A stretch of DNA of 64,000 nt from Halorussus rarus (GCF_003369835.1 NZ_QPMJ01000001.1:1111589-1175588), one strand, 5' to 3'; positions 1-8,268 are shown, numbered from the stretch's first letter. The notes: generated by a model from the sequence alone, not told the origin. Program-made: numbers and translations.

Positions 1-408
1 ACTGAGCAGAAGTTCTTCGGGTATCAACCGACTGCGGTCGGGTCGAGCCAGGTGAATATATCGAGTATCGAAAAGACGCTGGTCGATTGCGCCGACCATC
101 CGGAGTTTTGCGGGGGTATCAGCGAGCTTGCGAAGGCAATGCAGAACGCTGTCGATACTCGCTGTTCGTGGGAACGCGTCGTCGAGTACCTGCGGCGGGT
201 TGGGAACGGTGCCGCAACGAAGCGACTCGTGTATCTCGCCGACCAGTTGGACATCGACCTTCCGGAGTATCAGGACCTCGTCGAGAACTTCACGACCGGG
301 TACCCGCTGCTCGACCCGACGAGAGAAGCGACGGGGACCCGGGACAGCAAGTACCAACTCCGTCTGAACGTCGGTCCCGAATCGTTCCTCCCTGGTGACT
401 TCTCATGA
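1..408 (+). CDS. AbiEi-like antitoxin / transcriptional regulator, 5' truncated by window edge
   Basis: The frame is open from base 1, so the gene begins upstream and only 135 C-terminal residues are visible. The stretch SSIEKTLVDCADHPEFCGG resembles the C-terminal domain of AbiEi-type antitoxins, where an E-K-T-L-x-D-C segment is typical. A GTG at position 52 could start translation but lies inside this conserved part. The stop overlaps the next gene by four bases (ATGA), which implies co-translation with the AbiEii-like toxin. In the known type IV system the antitoxin represses its own operon and counters the toxin without binding it. The N-terminal winged helix cannot be seen here. The family call rests on the visible motif and on the partner gene. 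Confidence 0.7.
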   Translation, partial: TEQKFFGYQPTAVGSSQVNISSIEKTLVDCADHPEFCGGISELAKAMQNAVDTRCSWERVVEYLRRVGNGAATKRLVYLADQLDIDLPEYQDLVENFTTGYPLLDPTREATGTRDSKYQLRLNVGPESFLPGDFS

Positions 409-1205
409 TCTCCGAAGCGCAACTCCGACGGCTGGCCAGAGAGCTGGATGTTCGACTTGGCTACGCGGAGAAGAACTACGTCAATTCGTGGATTCTGTGG
501 GCGATCTACACGAGTCCCTACGGTGACAACCTGCTGTTCAAGGGTGGCACTGCGCTCAGCAAGTTGTACTTCCCGGAGACGTGGCGCTACTCGGAAGACC
601 TTGATTTCGGTGTCGAGGGAGGGTATCACGGGAGCGAAGCGGAGTTGCAAAGCACATTGGAAGACGCGACCAGAGCCTCCGGTATCGACTTCGAGGTGAC
701 CAAACACCGTGAACTGCAGAAAGAAGCGTATCCGACGCACTACGTTGATATCGATATCCAGTACGACGCTGTGCTCGGTCACAAGAACACGACGAGTCTG
801 GACGTGATGATCGATGAACACGTGGCGTTCGCTTCGGTAAACCATCGCCACAGCTACGAGAATGTCCCCGAATTCGAGTTGACCGCGTACAGCTTGGAGG
901 AAATCTTCGCGGAGAAGTTACGAGCGCTCTATCAGCGGTCACAGGCGCGTGACTACTACGACCTGTATCGGATGCTTACGGAGGCTGACGTTGATGACTC
1001 GGTTATTCTTCCTGCATTCACGCGGAAGTGTGAACACGACGGCCTGGACATCGACCTTCGGGACGGGCTTCCCGGAGAGAAACGGGGAGAGATCCGTGAC
1101 GGCTGGCAGAACACGCTTCCCGATTTGGTTGCAGACCTCCCCGAGTTCGGCCCCGTGTATGACACACTCGAAGACTACGTCGATTCGCTGGTAAACGAGC
1201 AGTAA
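405..1205 (+). CDS. AbiEii/AbiGii-type nucleotidyltransferase toxin
   Basis: A 266-residue protein of the AbiEii toxin family. It carries the nucleotidyltransferase signature LLFKGGTALSKLY (about residues 43-55) followed by YSEDLDF (62-68), whose two aspartates would bind metal. A second conserved block, AEKLRALYQRSQARDYYDLY, lies near residue 180. Family members transfer nucleotides to an acceptor, reported to be tRNA for some homologues, and act as abortive-infection or toxin-antitoxin toxins. The length suits a compact family member. The start ATG overlaps the stop of the upstream AbiEi-like gene, the usual antitoxin-toxin order. No frameshift or missing motif is seen, so the toxin looks intact. 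Confidence 0.85.
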   Translation: MISEAQLRRLARELDVRLGYAEKNYVNSWILWAIYTSPYGDNLLFKGGTALSKLYFPETWRYSEDLDFGVEGGYHGSEAELQSTLEDATRASGIDFEVTKHRELQKEAYPTHYVDIDIQYDAVLGHKNTTSLDVMIDEHVAFASVNHRHSYENVPEFELTAYSLEEIFAEKLRALYQRSQARDYYDLYRMLTEADVDDSVILPAFTRKCEHDGLDIDLRDGLPGEKRGEIRDGWQNTLPDLVADLPEFGPVYDTLEDYVDSLVNEQ

Positions 1206-1281
1206 CGCTAGTTCTGGGGGTGGGCGATGACAGGATCGAGTGCCCGGGTGCGTTCGCTTTCGGTCACATCGTACCGCTCTT

Positions 1282-1416
1282 CTATGCTATTGCGCCGGTG
1301 TCTTCGGCGATAACCGTTCCAGCTTCACAGACAGAGCATTGGTCGTCGACGAGTTCATCAATAGTCTTGACCGCATTCGACCGGCACCCCGGACACGCTT
1401 TTTCATGTTGTTTGGT
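1282..1416 (-). pseudogene. Zinc-ribbon-like reading frame directly following the clamp-like gene stop codon
   Basis: After the TAA that ends the clamp-like gene (1417-1419), the same frame stays open for 44 codons, to a TAG at 1282. It encodes two cysteine pairs, ACPGC and CSVC, about 16 residues apart, as in a zinc ribbon. There is no ATG, GTG or TTG in this frame after the stop. The segment is therefore either a former C-terminal extension cut off by a nonsense change, reached by readthrough, or chance. An out-of-frame ATG at 1404-1406 opens only a 39-codon ORF without the cysteines. Confidence 0.35.
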
Positions 1417-2178
1417 TTACTCGCGGATTGTGCCAAGGTATTCGGCGATGTACACGGTCAAATTAGCGCCAGAGATTGGGTGTTCGGCACGGTACGTTAG
1501 ATGGTGAGGGGTCACTTCGAGCAACACGGTGTTGGTCGCTGGAACGAGAGATGCGATCTCTCGAAGGCGGTCAATTGTGATTGTGAGTTCTGAAGAAGAC
1601 GGTTGGGTGCTGCAGATCTGCTCGATGGGCTGTGTGTACGCGAATGCGTCGTTAATGGCGTTGCCCTCCGCGGAGAATTCGACGTGATGTGTCTCGTGGT
1701 TGAATCGTACCCGTAAGCTGGTGCCGAGGAGGTTTGCAGCGTCAACAGCTCGGGTGAGGACGCTATTTTGAAGCGAAAAGGTTGTTCGTAACTCTGCAGA
1801 GATACTGTCGAACACGCGGTGGGCGGTGTATTTCGTGATTGGTGTACGTCGATAGGTGAGGCCAGTTGACTGGAGCGTGAATGTTGAGTCAGGTGTCTCG
1901 GCCGGGGTTCGAATGGTAACTTCCGCGTCAGGGCTAGCGTTCAAGAATTTTTCGACGTGTTCAAATCGCAACCAGTAGTCACCGGTGACATCAGCAACGG
2001 GGAACTCTGGAGTCGATATCGGGAGTGAGTAATCTAAGTATGCCACGTGGTCCTCTGACCGGGCACGCAACCGGATCGTATCGGAGGTAATGTCGAGCCG
2101 GCACTCGCCGTCTTTCCGAACGGCTAACGCGAGGCGAGTGATTTGCTGGAGGGTGTTGAAGGCGATTCGAATGGGCAT
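1417..2178 (-). CDS. Divergent PCNA-like sliding clamp coupled to a transposase gene
   Basis: A 253-residue protein, close to the 245-250 of archaeal PCNA. Its pattern follows the two-domain clamp fold. An N-terminal half contains CRLDITSDTIRLRARSEDHV, which matches the haloarchaeal segment around RLNEDGLRIRAVD, then YLDYSL. The second half contains SVLTRAVDAANLLGTSLRV, resembling HLDRAVTAADMVSDHIAL, then TIDRLREIASLVP. It ends on LTVYIAEYL, like the terminal VTYMLAPRI strand. Many residues differ from the chromosomal clamp, so this is a paralogue and not the housekeeping gene. The start ATG shares one base with the stop of the transposase gene (TAATG), implying translational coupling. A role in directing transposition to replication forks is inference; TnsE of Tn7 is known to bind the bacterial clamp. 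Confidence 0.72.
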   Translation of the reverse strand: MPIRIAFNTLQQITRLALAVRKDGECRLDITSDTIRLRARSEDHVAYLDYSLPISTPEFPVADVTGDYWLRFEHVEKFLNASPDAEVTIRTPAETPDSTFTLQSTGLTYRRTPITKYTAHRVFDSISAELRTTFSLQNSVLTRAVDAANLLGTSLRVRFNHETHHVEFSAEGNAINDAFAYTQPIEQICSTQPSSSELTITIDRLREIASLVPATNTVLLEVTPHHLTYRAEHPISGANLTVYIAEYLGTIRE

Positions 2179-3959
2179 TAGTAGTGGTGCCGATGGTAGG
2201 TGAGTGCGTCGGGGAGCGCTGGTCCGTCGAGGGCCAGGTTGTGGAGAACTTCCAGCAATTCATTCTGCGTGGTGTCGAATTCGAGCCCGTGCTTCGGTGA
2301 CGGGACGGTGTTCACGATCTTGTAGAGATTGTAGAACAGCACGGATATATGGAAGTAGAAGGCTTTCCGCGGTGGTTTATCGGTGTCAGTAGCGACATCG
2401 AACCGGTTTTTCGCCATGCTGAACAGGATCTCTATTTTCGCACGCTGATTATACTGGAAATTGATATCCGTGATCAGCTCCTCTTCGTCATCCTTGTCTT
2501 CGGGGATCGAGATGTCAGTGTAGAACGCTCGAATGGGTGCAGGTGAGTCCGCTTCCGGATCGGCTCCCGAGTATCCAATTAGCTTGACTGGCGGATGCAA
2601 GTCGTTATATCCGGCACTCGGTAGAACTGTCGTTCGCCCAGGATCCAGTTCTGTGCGAAGACGTCCGTAATCGGACCGTTGGCCGCGCGGGTGACTGTCG
2701 TCTTGTGCGCAGATCACCCAGTGTCCCGGAACAAATGCCTGGCAGGCTTCGATGTCTTCTCGGCCGTCGAACCCGCGGTCAGCCATGAAGAGTTTCACAT
2801 CGACCATCGACTTTAGATTCCGGAGGAAGTTCTTCAGTACACGAGCCCGTTGGGCTTCTGACTTGAGGAGTCGTAACCCGAAGGCAAATTCGAGATCTGG
2901 GTCCGTGAAGGAGAGGGAGGCAAACCGCCAGCGGCCATCCTCCGTGAGAAAGGTCCCGTCGTACGCGTTCAAGCCGAGGCTCTGGATGTCTGTGAGATCA
3001 TACGAAACCATCACCGGTTTTGACACCACTCCAGATTCGATGACGTACTCAAGGAGCGCCTGATTGATATCGTCGAACATCTCTTCGATTTCCCACAGCG
3101 TCAACTCGTCAATGTGCTCGCGGAGGGTTGAGCCACCGAATGCGTCGGTGAGATCGAAGGTATGCTGAGCAGTCTGCATGTAGTTCTCAATGCTTTCTCC
3201 GTGATGTGCGGCATAGGCGAATACGCCGATCAGACTCCGGAGCTGCCGTGACTTATTCGTACTGCGCTGGAAACTCAGGTTCTGAACGACGGTTTGTAAG
3301 AGTGCTTCGACGAGATTGTAGAGTGCTAACTGCCTCGCTCCGGGCGAGAAATCAGTCGCTGCGGGCCCCGCATCGTAGGATAGCTCGTACTGTTCTCTCA
3401 CTGTCTCCGGGATCGGGATTCCGTTCCAGAACAGCGCATGAACCGCGATGAAACACGCCTCACGCAGCGCCTCGAACTGGTCGCTCTCTTTCAATTTCTT
3501 CGCCGTTTTCGTGTACGTTGACCCTCCGCGGGCAGGATGTAGCCCAAACTGCTTGAGTTCGGTAGTTGAGTACTGCGATACGTGCGTCGCTAAATCATCG
3601 AACGAGGCGAAACCGCGGGCGATCCGAATCACCAATGCACGTAGCTTGTACAGGTCAGCCTGAAGCCCATCCAGTCCAACGATCTGCAGCGCGAGTTCGG
3701 TAACCTCACAGATCGCTTCATCGAAAATGGCGTCCACGGAGCCGTTCGCATTAGAGGCATCACCGTAGGAGTCTAACCCGTTTTCCTGCGCCATCGCTAC
3801 GAGCAGTGGTTCCCGTAATTCAATCGTTCGCCGACCGCCAGCCGGGTGCGAAATGAAGACGTCGTCTGTGGCGTCAGAATTGAATGATTTAAACTCGTCT
3901 ACGCGTTCCTGCTTCGAATATCGTGTTTCACTAGCGAATGCATCTTGATGTGTGGCCAT
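2178..3959 (-). CDS. IS4-family-type DDE transposase
   Basis: Translation from ATG 3957-3959 gives 593 residues; an open extension to 4112 is unlikely to be coding. The C-terminal half has the IS4 hallmark Y-2-R-3-E-6-K, seen exactly as Y503, R506, E510 and K517 in YNQRAKIEILFSMAK. The likely partner aspartates are D321 or D324 (VSYDLTDIQSLG) and D394 (LFMADRGFDGRED). After E510 comes the expected aromatic helix AFYFHISVLFYNLYKI. The roughly 300-residue N-terminal region is longer than in common IS4 transposases and is not recognised. No canonical PCNA-interacting box is visible; the nearest match is Q17-ERV-DEF. The gene is followed, with a one-base overlap, by the clamp-like gene. The DDE triad looks intact, so the element may be active. 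Confidence 0.8.
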   Translation of the reverse strand: MATHQDAFASETRYSKQERVDEFKSFNSDATDDVFISHPAGGRRTIELREPLLVAMAQENGLDSYGDASNANGSVDAIFDEAICEVTELALQIVGLDGLQADLYKLRALVIRIARGFASFDDLATHVSQYSTTELKQFGLHPARGGSTYTKTAKKLKESDQFEALREACFIAVHALFWNGIPIPETVREQYELSYDAGPAATDFSPGARQLALYNLVEALLQTVVQNLSFQRSTNKSRQLRSLIGVFAYAAHHGESIENYMQTAQHTFDLTDAFGGSTLREHIDELTLWEIEEMFDDINQALLEYVIESGVVSKPVMVSYDLTDIQSLGLNAYDGTFLTEDGRWRFASLSFTDPDLEFAFGLRLLKSEAQRARVLKNFLRNLKSMVDVKLFMADRGFDGREDIEACQAFVPGHWVICAQDDSHPRGQRSDYGRLRTELDPGRTTVLPSAGYNDLHPPVKLIGYSGADPEADSPAPIRAFYTDISIPEDKDDEEELITDINFQYNQRAKIEILFSMAKNRFDVATDTDKPPRKAFYFHISVLFYNLYKIVNTVPSPKHGLEFDTTQNELLEVLHNLALDGPALPDALTYHRHHY

Positions 3960-4642
3960 TGCCCGTCTAGTCCTAATTATCTGCTCCAGCGACGGATAAA
4001 CCCTCGTCGGCAGGAACGCTATGGTCCTCTCCGATAATCCCCTTAGTGCGTCCGCGTGATTCCGCAGAAAGAGTAGAATACCGCGTAGAGGGCCTGTAGA
4101 TCCACCCCTCACCTGCTTAAATCGGGGGTGGTATTATTTGAAAGTGGACGATTCAGCAGTTACAAAGCTTGTAACGCAGCTTTCCGATTAATCCCATCTT
4201 GCGTGAGAAACGATTCGATCACAGTCGTGAAGTAAGCGAGGAGGACTGGCTGTGAGTTACTGCTCGGGGGGTGAATCGCGCGCGTAAACACCGGGAGTCT
4301 CTCCACGTCCTGGCATTACTAAGAAATCATTGAGGGTGCTGGAAGGCTGCCTTTGGTGGGGCAGATAGTCGTCCTACATGAGAAACTGATGAAGACCACA
4401 TTGCGGATGTTCCTGCCGTTTATTGATTCTCAAGATTCCAATGAGAATGGCCCGCTGGTGTCCGCTCTGAGTGGACAGTTGGGGTTCCGATTACTCCGGT
4501 TTTCGCTAACGGTTCAGTCCCCCGAAGACCCTTTCTTTGCCCCGAATACCGGGTTTCGGGCTGAACAGCGGTCGTCGTTGAGTGAGCGGGCACGAGGTTT
4601 TAAAAGTGGATACAGGTTACCCCGGATTACAGGATGATAACT
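3960..4642. other. Intergenic stretch upstream of the transposase gene
   Basis: About 680 bases without a convincing gene. It holds the possible right end of the IS element near 4109, and a TTTTAAAA TATA-like sequence near 4597 that could serve the rightward genes. A 94-codon plus-strand frame (4353-4637) has no recognisable composition or motif and is probably chance. Confidence 0.5.
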
Positions 4643-4708
4643 ATGAAGCTGAGAACTCGTAGGGAATCAAGTACAGGTAACGTCCTCTCCGCAGGTGAGT
4701 CCCGATGA
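4643..4708 (+). CDS. Possible 21-residue leader ORF overlapping the next start
   Basis: An ATG at 4643 opens a 21-codon frame (MKLRTRRESSTGNVLSAGES, then R) whose TGA overlaps the next gene's ATG as ATGA (4705-4708). Its position suggests translational coupling, with the TTTTAAAA box about 45 bases upstream. It is very short and may be chance. Confidence 0.25.
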   Translation: MKLRTRRESSTGNVLSAGESR

Positions 4709-4929
4709 CACGCCATATCGACACGTTCATCGATGATTCAGGAAACGCCGATCAGCTGCGGCGAGCAAAGGTTAATCGAACCGGTGAGCAAGGTGCTGTC
4801 GGGGTTCCAACCTTCCTGACCGCCGAAGAGCTTGAACAACAAGGCATAGATCCGGAAGAGACGGACGAAGTAGTGCTTCGGGTTGAGGACAGATTCTTAC
4901 TTCTGGATCACGCCGATCCCGACGAATAA
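4705..4929 (+). CDS. Small protein with AbrB-like hairpin pattern
   Basis: An acidic 74-residue protein. The segment VNRTGEQGAVGVPTFLTAEE, followed by GIDPEETDEVVLRVEDRFLLL, has the spacing of a swapped-hairpin AbrB/MazE DNA-binding domain: polar strand, G-x-V-x-V-P turn, a helix entering G-I-x-x-x-D, and a closing strand. This is a pattern match only. Proteins of this kind are common in haloarchaeal accessory DNA as small regulators or antitoxins, but no toxin partner is adjacent; the next gene is convergent. It could also be an unrelated orphan. Confidence 0.5.
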   Translation: MTRHIDTFIDDSGNADQLRRAKVNRTGEQGAVGVPTFLTAEELEQQGIDPEETDEVVLRVEDRFLLLDHADPDE

Positions 4930-4932
4930 CGC

Positions 4933-5667
4933 TCACCGCTCAGCCCACCTTCGACGAAGCCGCTTGATCGATAAGAGATTGAGTAGCTTCCCGAGAAGAC
5001 TGTCGGTGGGTTCTTCTGTCACGTCCCATCCTTCACCACGGAGATACGAGGCGATTCCGGGTCGGTGATTTCCACCACAGGAGATGAGAATTGATTCGTA
5101 CCCGTTTGCTTCTGCGATTTGTACGACTTCACGCGCCATCGCTTCATCTCGATCATACATCACTCGGCCTTCAATGAGGAGAAAGTACGCGAGCGCCCAC
5201 ACAAATCCGAAACACAAGAGCGTGAGCACGACACCAGCGAAAGTCAGTTCTTGGAGCAGGCCAGGTGCGACTCGGGACAGCACCCACTCGGCAGGCTGGG
5301 CAATGAACCCAAGCATGAGCCCGGCGAACAGTGGTGAGAGGAGGAAGAGTCCGCCCCGTTGCCATCGGGACACCATTTCGTAGGTTTCGTAGACAGCCGC
5401 GTCGATCCGGTCGTGGACTGGGAGCCCCTGCTGCTTCGCTTGTTGTTTGAACTCGTCGCTGGAGCGGTACAGTCGGCTATACGTCGCACCATAGACAATG
5501 TGCCCGATAGCGAATAAGGCGTACAGTGAGTCGATGTCCCGTTCGAAGTGGTCCTTATCGTGGCCCTCACGGAAGACCGCCTCGTACTCTGATAGGTCCA
5601 GGTCAAGTAGAGCCTGTTTGTCCTTCTTCGATGAGTGGGTTTCACCCTTGACCAGCGCCTCCGGCAT
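4933..5667 (-). CDS. TraB/TIKI-like membrane protein
   Basis: A 244-residue protein. An acidic N-terminal part with SLYALFAIGHIVYGATYSR is followed by two hydrophobic membrane segments (about residues 104-124 and 140-165). A soluble C-terminal part contains RDEAMAREVVQIAE, then ILISCGGNHRPGIASYL. The R-D-x-x-M-A plus G-x-H-x-x-G-I combination is typical of the TraB/TIKI superfamily, thought to be membrane-anchored metalloproteases or related proteins. The family usually has a GxxH near the N-terminus, which I do not see clearly; FREGHD is the closest match. Function in archaea is unknown. The gene stands alone between a convergent small gene and a divergent empty stretch. Confidence 0.5.
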   Translation of the reverse strand: MPEALVKGETHSSKKDKQALLDLDLSEYEAVFREGHDKDHFERDIDSLYALFAIGHIVYGATYSRLYRSSDEFKQQAKQQGLPVHDRIDAAVYETYEMVSRWQRGGLFLLSPLFAGLMLGFIAQPAEWVLSRVAPGLLQELTFAGVVLTLLCFGFVWALAYFLLIEGRVMYDRDEAMAREVVQIAEANGYESILISCGGNHRPGIASYLRGEGWDVTEEPTDSLLGKLLNLLSIKRLRRRWAER

Positions 5668-5755
5668 GACTCACGATTGCATTTCTACGAACCACACATG
5701 AATAAATTCGTATTTTTGCAACTAAGAGAGGGCACTGTGGAGCCCACCGACGGAG

Positions 5756-6328
5756 TCAGACGCAGAGCCGTCCCATCCACGACGGGATGGTAGGTGCGTA
5801 GAGACAGAAGCGGATGATGTCGGGGTCGTCTGGTTTGAAATCTTCAGGATAGTCTCCACCGCGTTTACCGAGGAATACGATAGCATCGAGGTCGCCTCTT
5901 GTGAAGCGGGCTTCGTACGACCAGTAGAATCCGTTCTCGATGCCGTCGTTCGACCCGTGGAACTCGAAGGAGCCGTGCATGTTGTGGTCGAGTCAGAATT
6001 CGTCAGCGACGGTCTGCTCGTCGGGTGTGCCGATCCCGAGTCCTCGATTGAGCAGCTTCTGTGGATCTGCGTCCTCACGGAACGAGACATAGTCGTCCCA
6101 CGAGTCGAAGCCGTGTTCTTCGGCCTCCGCTCGTTTTTCCTCAGCAGTTTTCTCCCGCAGATCCCGTTCCTTTCGAAGAAGCTGTCCTGACGCAGTCAAG
6201 TTGAACGTCCGCATGAAGGGATGGCCGATCTCCTTCGTCTGCCAATCGATTTCGGCTGGGCTTCGATCTCGTGGAAATTTCGGGAGTTCAACACCGTCCT
6301 CCACGACCAGCGTATCGTATACCACCAT
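5756..6328 (-). pseudogene. Conserved small protein gene interrupted by an in-frame TGA
   Basis: Two open pieces lie in the same frame: 5993-6328 (111 residues from ATG 6326-6328) and 5756-5980. They are separated only by a TGA at 5993-5995, giving ..VADEF-stop-LDHNMHGSFEF... The first piece has IDWQTKEIG and FNLTASGQLLRKE; the second has MHGSFEFHG and WSYEARFTRGDLDAI. In phage and bacterial small hypothetical proteins of this type, the F/W-Q-T-K-x-L, T-x-D-G-x-L and H-G-x-x-x-F parts occur in one chain. One base change (TGG to TGA, at a likely tryptophan) would explain the break. The second piece could also restart at ATG 5978-5980 and be made separately. Function is unknown. Confidence 0.55.
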
Positions 6329-6428
6329 TAGGATGGCATAGCATTTCCTGCCACATATACACCGTCCAGAAGTCACACAGCCTGAGCGTCCATCCGTACC
6401 TCCCATTTAAGTGGGCTACACCCTCGAC

Positions 6429-6436
6429 TTATATAC
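6429..6436 (+). promoter_or_regulatory. TATA box for a leaderless transcript
   Basis: TTATATAC lies centred about 24 bases upstream of the ATG at 6457. That is the spacing of a haloarchaeal TATA box for a transcript beginning at or next to the start codon. It supports the choice of 6457 over the longer upstream reading frame. Confidence 0.6.
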
Positions 6437-6456
6437 TTTACTGCGTTTGTCGACGT

Positions 6457-7404
6457 ATGACCGTCGACGAGTCTACCGATCCTCCGACGTTGAACGAGGA
6501 GACACCACCGCTTGATGCGGTCGTTGCTGTGGAATGGTGGCACAGGTTCAAAGACGACGGGGAACCGGAACTCGATACTCATCATGGCTTCCACGATGCT
6601 GAGCACGTTGTCGATGGTACCCCTCCAGCAGTTCAGGATGGCGAGTTCGTGACTGCATCCGGTGGACGTGTCACCGCTGACAGCCAACCCGAAGATATGC
6701 GGGAGTCGCGGTATCTCTATATCACACACCGGGAAGCGCTTACGCGTGATATTACACCGTGCGTCGAATGCTTCCCCAGGTACGCCACCGAGCGGCGACT
6801 CGATAAGGCAGGAGAAGAAGACGGAATCCTTACTGAAGCGGGCGTGGAGGGAGCAGTGTTTCCGGTGTGGATCCGACCCGACAAGGAGTCCGGATGGGAT
6901 CTCGACTCGGTCCATGACTCATACACGTCACTCCTCTACCGGACGTACGCAATACGAGAACACGCAGGATCGGTCGGGGAGCGGCTCCGGTACTCATTGC
7001 GGCCGATCCGGAGATGTGAGTACACGTCGTTCGAGGAAGCTGCTACAGTTGAACCGTCGATAGCGCACGTCTCCACTCTCAGGACGATTCAACCGGAGGA
7101 GCTTCCCGAGGTCAGGGACCGTCTCGGTGACGAGCCACTCTTGACCCCAGTTGAGCACGAGCATCGATTCACGGACACAGGAGAGAAACGTGCTCCTCTA
7201 GTACACCGCGCGGAAACCTCGCCATGTGGTTATGAGCGCGAGACGCGGCTCGGGCTGTTAGACGACGTTGACAATGACCTCCAGGAAGAGCTGGATGTAG
7301 AGCGACAAACAGTTGCCGACGTCATAGAACGCGGGAACGTTGTCGAGTTCTGCGAATCATGTTTCCCTGAATTCGCTGGATGGGACGCGGAATCCGATAA
7401 CTAA
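6457..7404 (+). CDS. Unknown protein with two CxxCFP motifs
   Basis: A 315-residue acidic protein of unknown function. It has an internal repeat of organisation: the first half contains VVAVEWWHRFKDDGEPELDT and CVECFPRY, the second contains VEHEHRFTDTGEKRAP and CESCFPEF. Each half thus pairs an H/W-rich strand with a Cys-x-x-Cys-Phe-Pro ending, suggesting a duplicated metal-binding domain. The frame is open 62 codons further upstream, but the TATA box at 6429 and the change to acidic composition support ATG 6457. No enzyme signature is seen. Neighbours are accessory genes without a clear functional link. Confidence 0.65.
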   Translation: MTVDESTDPPTLNEETPPLDAVVAVEWWHRFKDDGEPELDTHHGFHDAEHVVDGTPPAVQDGEFVTASGGRVTADSQPEDMRESRYLYITHREALTRDITPCVECFPRYATERRLDKAGEEDGILTEAGVEGAVFPVWIRPDKESGWDLDSVHDSYTSLLYRTYAIREHAGSVGERLRYSLRPIRRCEYTSFEEAATVEPSIAHVSTLRTIQPEELPEVRDRLGDEPLLTPVEHEHRFTDTGEKRAPLVHRAETSPCGYERETRLGLLDDVDNDLQEELDVERQTVADVIERGNVVEFCESCFPEFAGWDAESDN

Positions 7405-7484
7405 GGCTTTGCCACTGTCGATTTCCGCAGGAGTTGGTATGCTCGGAACGTTAAGACCTGGTACCACGTTGTGGGGAGTGGTTC

Positions 7485-7781
7485 ATGACTTATCCTCGAA
7501 CCCACGTTGATCACCGCGATGCCGACCACCACGAGGCAATCCATCCAACCCGGAATATCGGCAATGCACATGTTGTCGCCGGTGAGTTCCTCACATCACG
7601 GTATCATGAGGCGCTTCAGACAGTTCTCCACCCGCTGGGTGAGTCTCTCGACACACACGATCTGCATGCGCTCAACGACCTCGGGATCGTTCACGCTAAC
7701 GGCAGTCTCAACGAACTATCTCCTATCGTCCAGACCTACGTCAAGCCTCGTGCCAGGAGCCAAACTTCATCTCGCGGGTAG
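7485..7781 (+). CDS. Hypothetical small histidine-rich protein
   Basis: A 98-residue frame starting at an ATG in a plausible context. The first 20 residues contain seven histidines (YPRTHVDHRDADHHEAIH), a possible metal-binding tail. A helix-forming segment around RYHEALQTVLHPLGESLDTH follows. I recognise no family. Codon use looks coding through about residue 85, and the basic, serine-rich end may be non-native. It precedes a decayed region, so it may itself be a remnant. Confidence 0.4.
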   Translation: MTYPRTHVDHRDADHHEAIHPTRNIGNAHVVAGEFLTSRYHEALQTVLHPLGESLDTHDLHALNDLGIVHANGSLNELSPIVQTYVKPRARSQTSSRG

Positions 7782-7860
7782 TTCGCGCTAATCGATATCT
7801 CGTTGTCGGTCAGGGTTACTTCGGGACTTGCTTGACTCGGAACGTGACGAGCACGTATTC

Positions 7861-8268
7861 TCAGCACGGGTTGCACATGATCCGTTCGCCGTACCGGACG
7901 GGGTACTCACGGTCGATCTGGGATCGGTACTCTGGGCATCGGAGGCGGACGACGGGTGTCCCGTCGTCATTGTTGGTGTCAGCGATGATTTTGCGGAGCA
8001 TGCGCTGTCGACGGCTACTGGCTTCAACGCTCGGATAGTTACTGAGTCGGTGACCACACCGAGTGTCCAATGTAAATCCCGAGATTATATATGTCTAAAG
8101 CCGTCTCTTCTTGTTGCCGTTCAACTCGACAAGCGCGGTCGAAGTATTCTCACTACGTTCGGTGGTGTCACAGAGAACGGACAGGTGCTTGCCCGACAAA
8201 ATATTCGCGCTAGCGGCGTTTTCGGCGACCCGGTCTGTGCCGTCGGGATGTTCAACGGGAAAGAGTCC
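7861..8268 (-). pseudogene. Decayed zinc-finger-type gene, copy 1 (inverted relative to 17.3 kb copy)
   Basis: Read on the minus strand, this region gives NTSTALVELNGNKKRRL, a TAG, then TLDTRCGHRLSNYPSVEASS and MLRKIIADTNNDDGTPVVRL, ending on RCPEYR...CNPC and a TGA. The plus-strand region 17331-17645 gives the aligned pieces NTSTWLVELIGNTKRRCETC and MLREIIADTDNFDGTLVIRF. Both copies carry stops at different points and are dead or nearly so. The ancestor probably had three cysteine pairs (CETC, CPEC, CNPC). A TTG near 8070 could still drive a 69-residue C-terminal piece. A plus-strand frame over the same bases (7828-8295) is open, but I regard it as antisense. Confidence 0.5.

Larger units (their letters stand above)
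1216..4109. mobile_element. Possible extent of an IS4-type element carrying transposase and clamp-like gene
   Basis: These limits are a guess. They rest on an imperfect inverted match: GGGGTGG followed by ACAGG about 10 bases later at 1216-1234, and its reverse complement at 4093-4109 with small gaps. The interval contains the transposase gene, the clamp-like gene and a trailing zinc-ribbon reading frame, all on the minus strand. I could not identify target-site duplications. Comparing an empty site in a related strain would settle the ends. Confidence 0.25.

Noticed and set aside
1220-1507. 95-codon plus-strand frame
   Set aside because: It is antisense to the clamp-like gene end and the zinc-ribbon frame and has no recognisable domain.
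4353-4637. 94-codon plus-strand frame upstream of the small AbrB-like gene
   Set aside because: No motif and no acidic bias; composition is unlike haloarchaeal proteins.
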